Source: Acidimicrobiia bacterium
Lineage (GTDB): Bacteria; Actinomycetota; Acidimicrobiia; Acidimicrobiales; Hopanoidiivorantaceae
Length of the DNA: 5,378 bases
Reading direction: 5' to 3'
Assembly: GCA_020027305.1 (NCBI GenBank)
Contig: JAHRAM010000178.1
Location: forward strand, 1-5,378
The notes under the pieces are model-generated. The model was not told where the DNA came from and searched no databases. It saw only the letters and a program-made list of their open reading frames with translations. Of this stretch, positions 5,098 to 5,378 are shown one piece after another (position 1 is the first letter of the stretch; the number at the start of each line of letters is the position of its first letter). Both the position numbers and the translations under genes were made by a program.

Positions 5098-5378
5098 TCA
5101 GGTATTTTTATGGCGTGAGTTTTCAACATTTACCTTAATACTGTCCCTATCTTTCATCCATAACCTAAGTACTTCAGCAAACGTCTTAGAAAGCAGTTTT
5201 AAGTTATTTTCAATCAATTTTTGAGTTCCCAAGTTGCAAAAAACAGTCCACATCTTTGTTTCTTGAAGTATTTGAATGCGGCGACCTTTAGGTTCGACCC
5301 TTGAATATTTAGTGCCAAGCAAAATTGGCGGAATGCTAGCGCTCAGGAGGCTTGCTAAATATTTTCCACCAGCTGATT
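5098..5378 (-). CDS. C-terminal part of an unrecognised protein (N-terminus beyond the window)
   Basis: On the - strand the frame is open from the right edge (first full codon at 5374-5376) to TGA at 5098-5100, giving 93 residues. The sequence runs SAGGKYLASLLSASIPPILL, then GTKYSRVEPKGRRIQILQETKMW, then TVFCNLGTQKLIENNLKLLSK and FAEVLRLWMKDRD. It has a small hydrophobic stretch near the visible beginning, a basic middle and an amphipathic-looking Leu/Lys helix before a polar tail. I do not recognise the family and assign no function. A TTG at 5320-5322 could start a 74-residue protein, but the frame continues upstream with ordinary residues, so truncation by the window edge is more likely. 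It converges on parB with an 87-base gap. The opposite strand has no competing gene, which modestly supports it as real. Confidence 0.55.
   Translation of the reverse strand, partial: SAGGKYLASLLSASIPPILLGTKYSRVEPKGRRIQILQETKMWTVFCNLGTQKLIENNLKLLSKTFAEVLRLWMKDRDSIKVNVENSRHKNT

Overview
This window is the origin-proximal 'housekeeping' end of a bacterial chromosome: (rpmH-rnpA)-yidD-yidC-jag/khpB-rsmG-parA-parB, with two parS-like sites between rsmG and parA. All six recognisable genes are on the + strand. A seventh, partial and unrecognised gene enters from the right edge on the - strand and converges on parB. No mobile element, CRISPR array, tRNA or rRNA is visible, and I do not see a new multi-gene system. 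The interest lies in unusual residues and sites within conserved genes.

The gene order, the ParA Walker A written GGVAKTT, the actinobacterial style of the Jag, ParB and RsmG sequences, and the YidC outer loop ending in a 'GLDLA' motif suggest an actinobacterium. The RsmG (ARKLGILG...RHSRLF, then FAPPAITFE) and YidC resemble my recollection of Acidimicrobiia. The DNA is AT-rich by eye, which would fit a low-GC aquatic lineage. This placement is inference from remembered sequences, not a search.

Layout. 1-246: 3' part of yidD. 246-1430: yidC, overlapping the yidD stop by one base (TGATG). 1433-2215: jag/khpB, two bases later, with its Shine-Dalgarno inside the end of yidC. About 2203/2218/2281-2853: rsmG, whose start is problematic. 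2854-3099: a very AT-rich 246-base gap holding two identical 16-bp parS-like sites, a weak terminator-like hairpin and an inverted repeat. 3100-4173: parA with a long acidic C-terminal tail. 4174-5010: parB, directly abutting parA. 5011-5097: short convergent intergenic region with a hairpin and one DnaA-box-like 9-mer. 5098-5378: C-terminal part of an unknown - strand protein.

Functionally the left block concerns membrane-protein insertion (YidD, YidC), an RNA-binding partner commonly encoded beside it (Jag/KhpB), and 16S rRNA methylation (RsmG). The right block is the chromosome segregation module: ParB should load on the two parS sites and ParA should act on ParB-DNA complexes. Several signature residues of these proteins are replaced: both Soj-type DNA-binding arginines in ParA, the groove arginine in YidC, the GxxG loop in Jag, and the central base of parS. 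Whether these are clade-wide or special to this genome needs an alignment.
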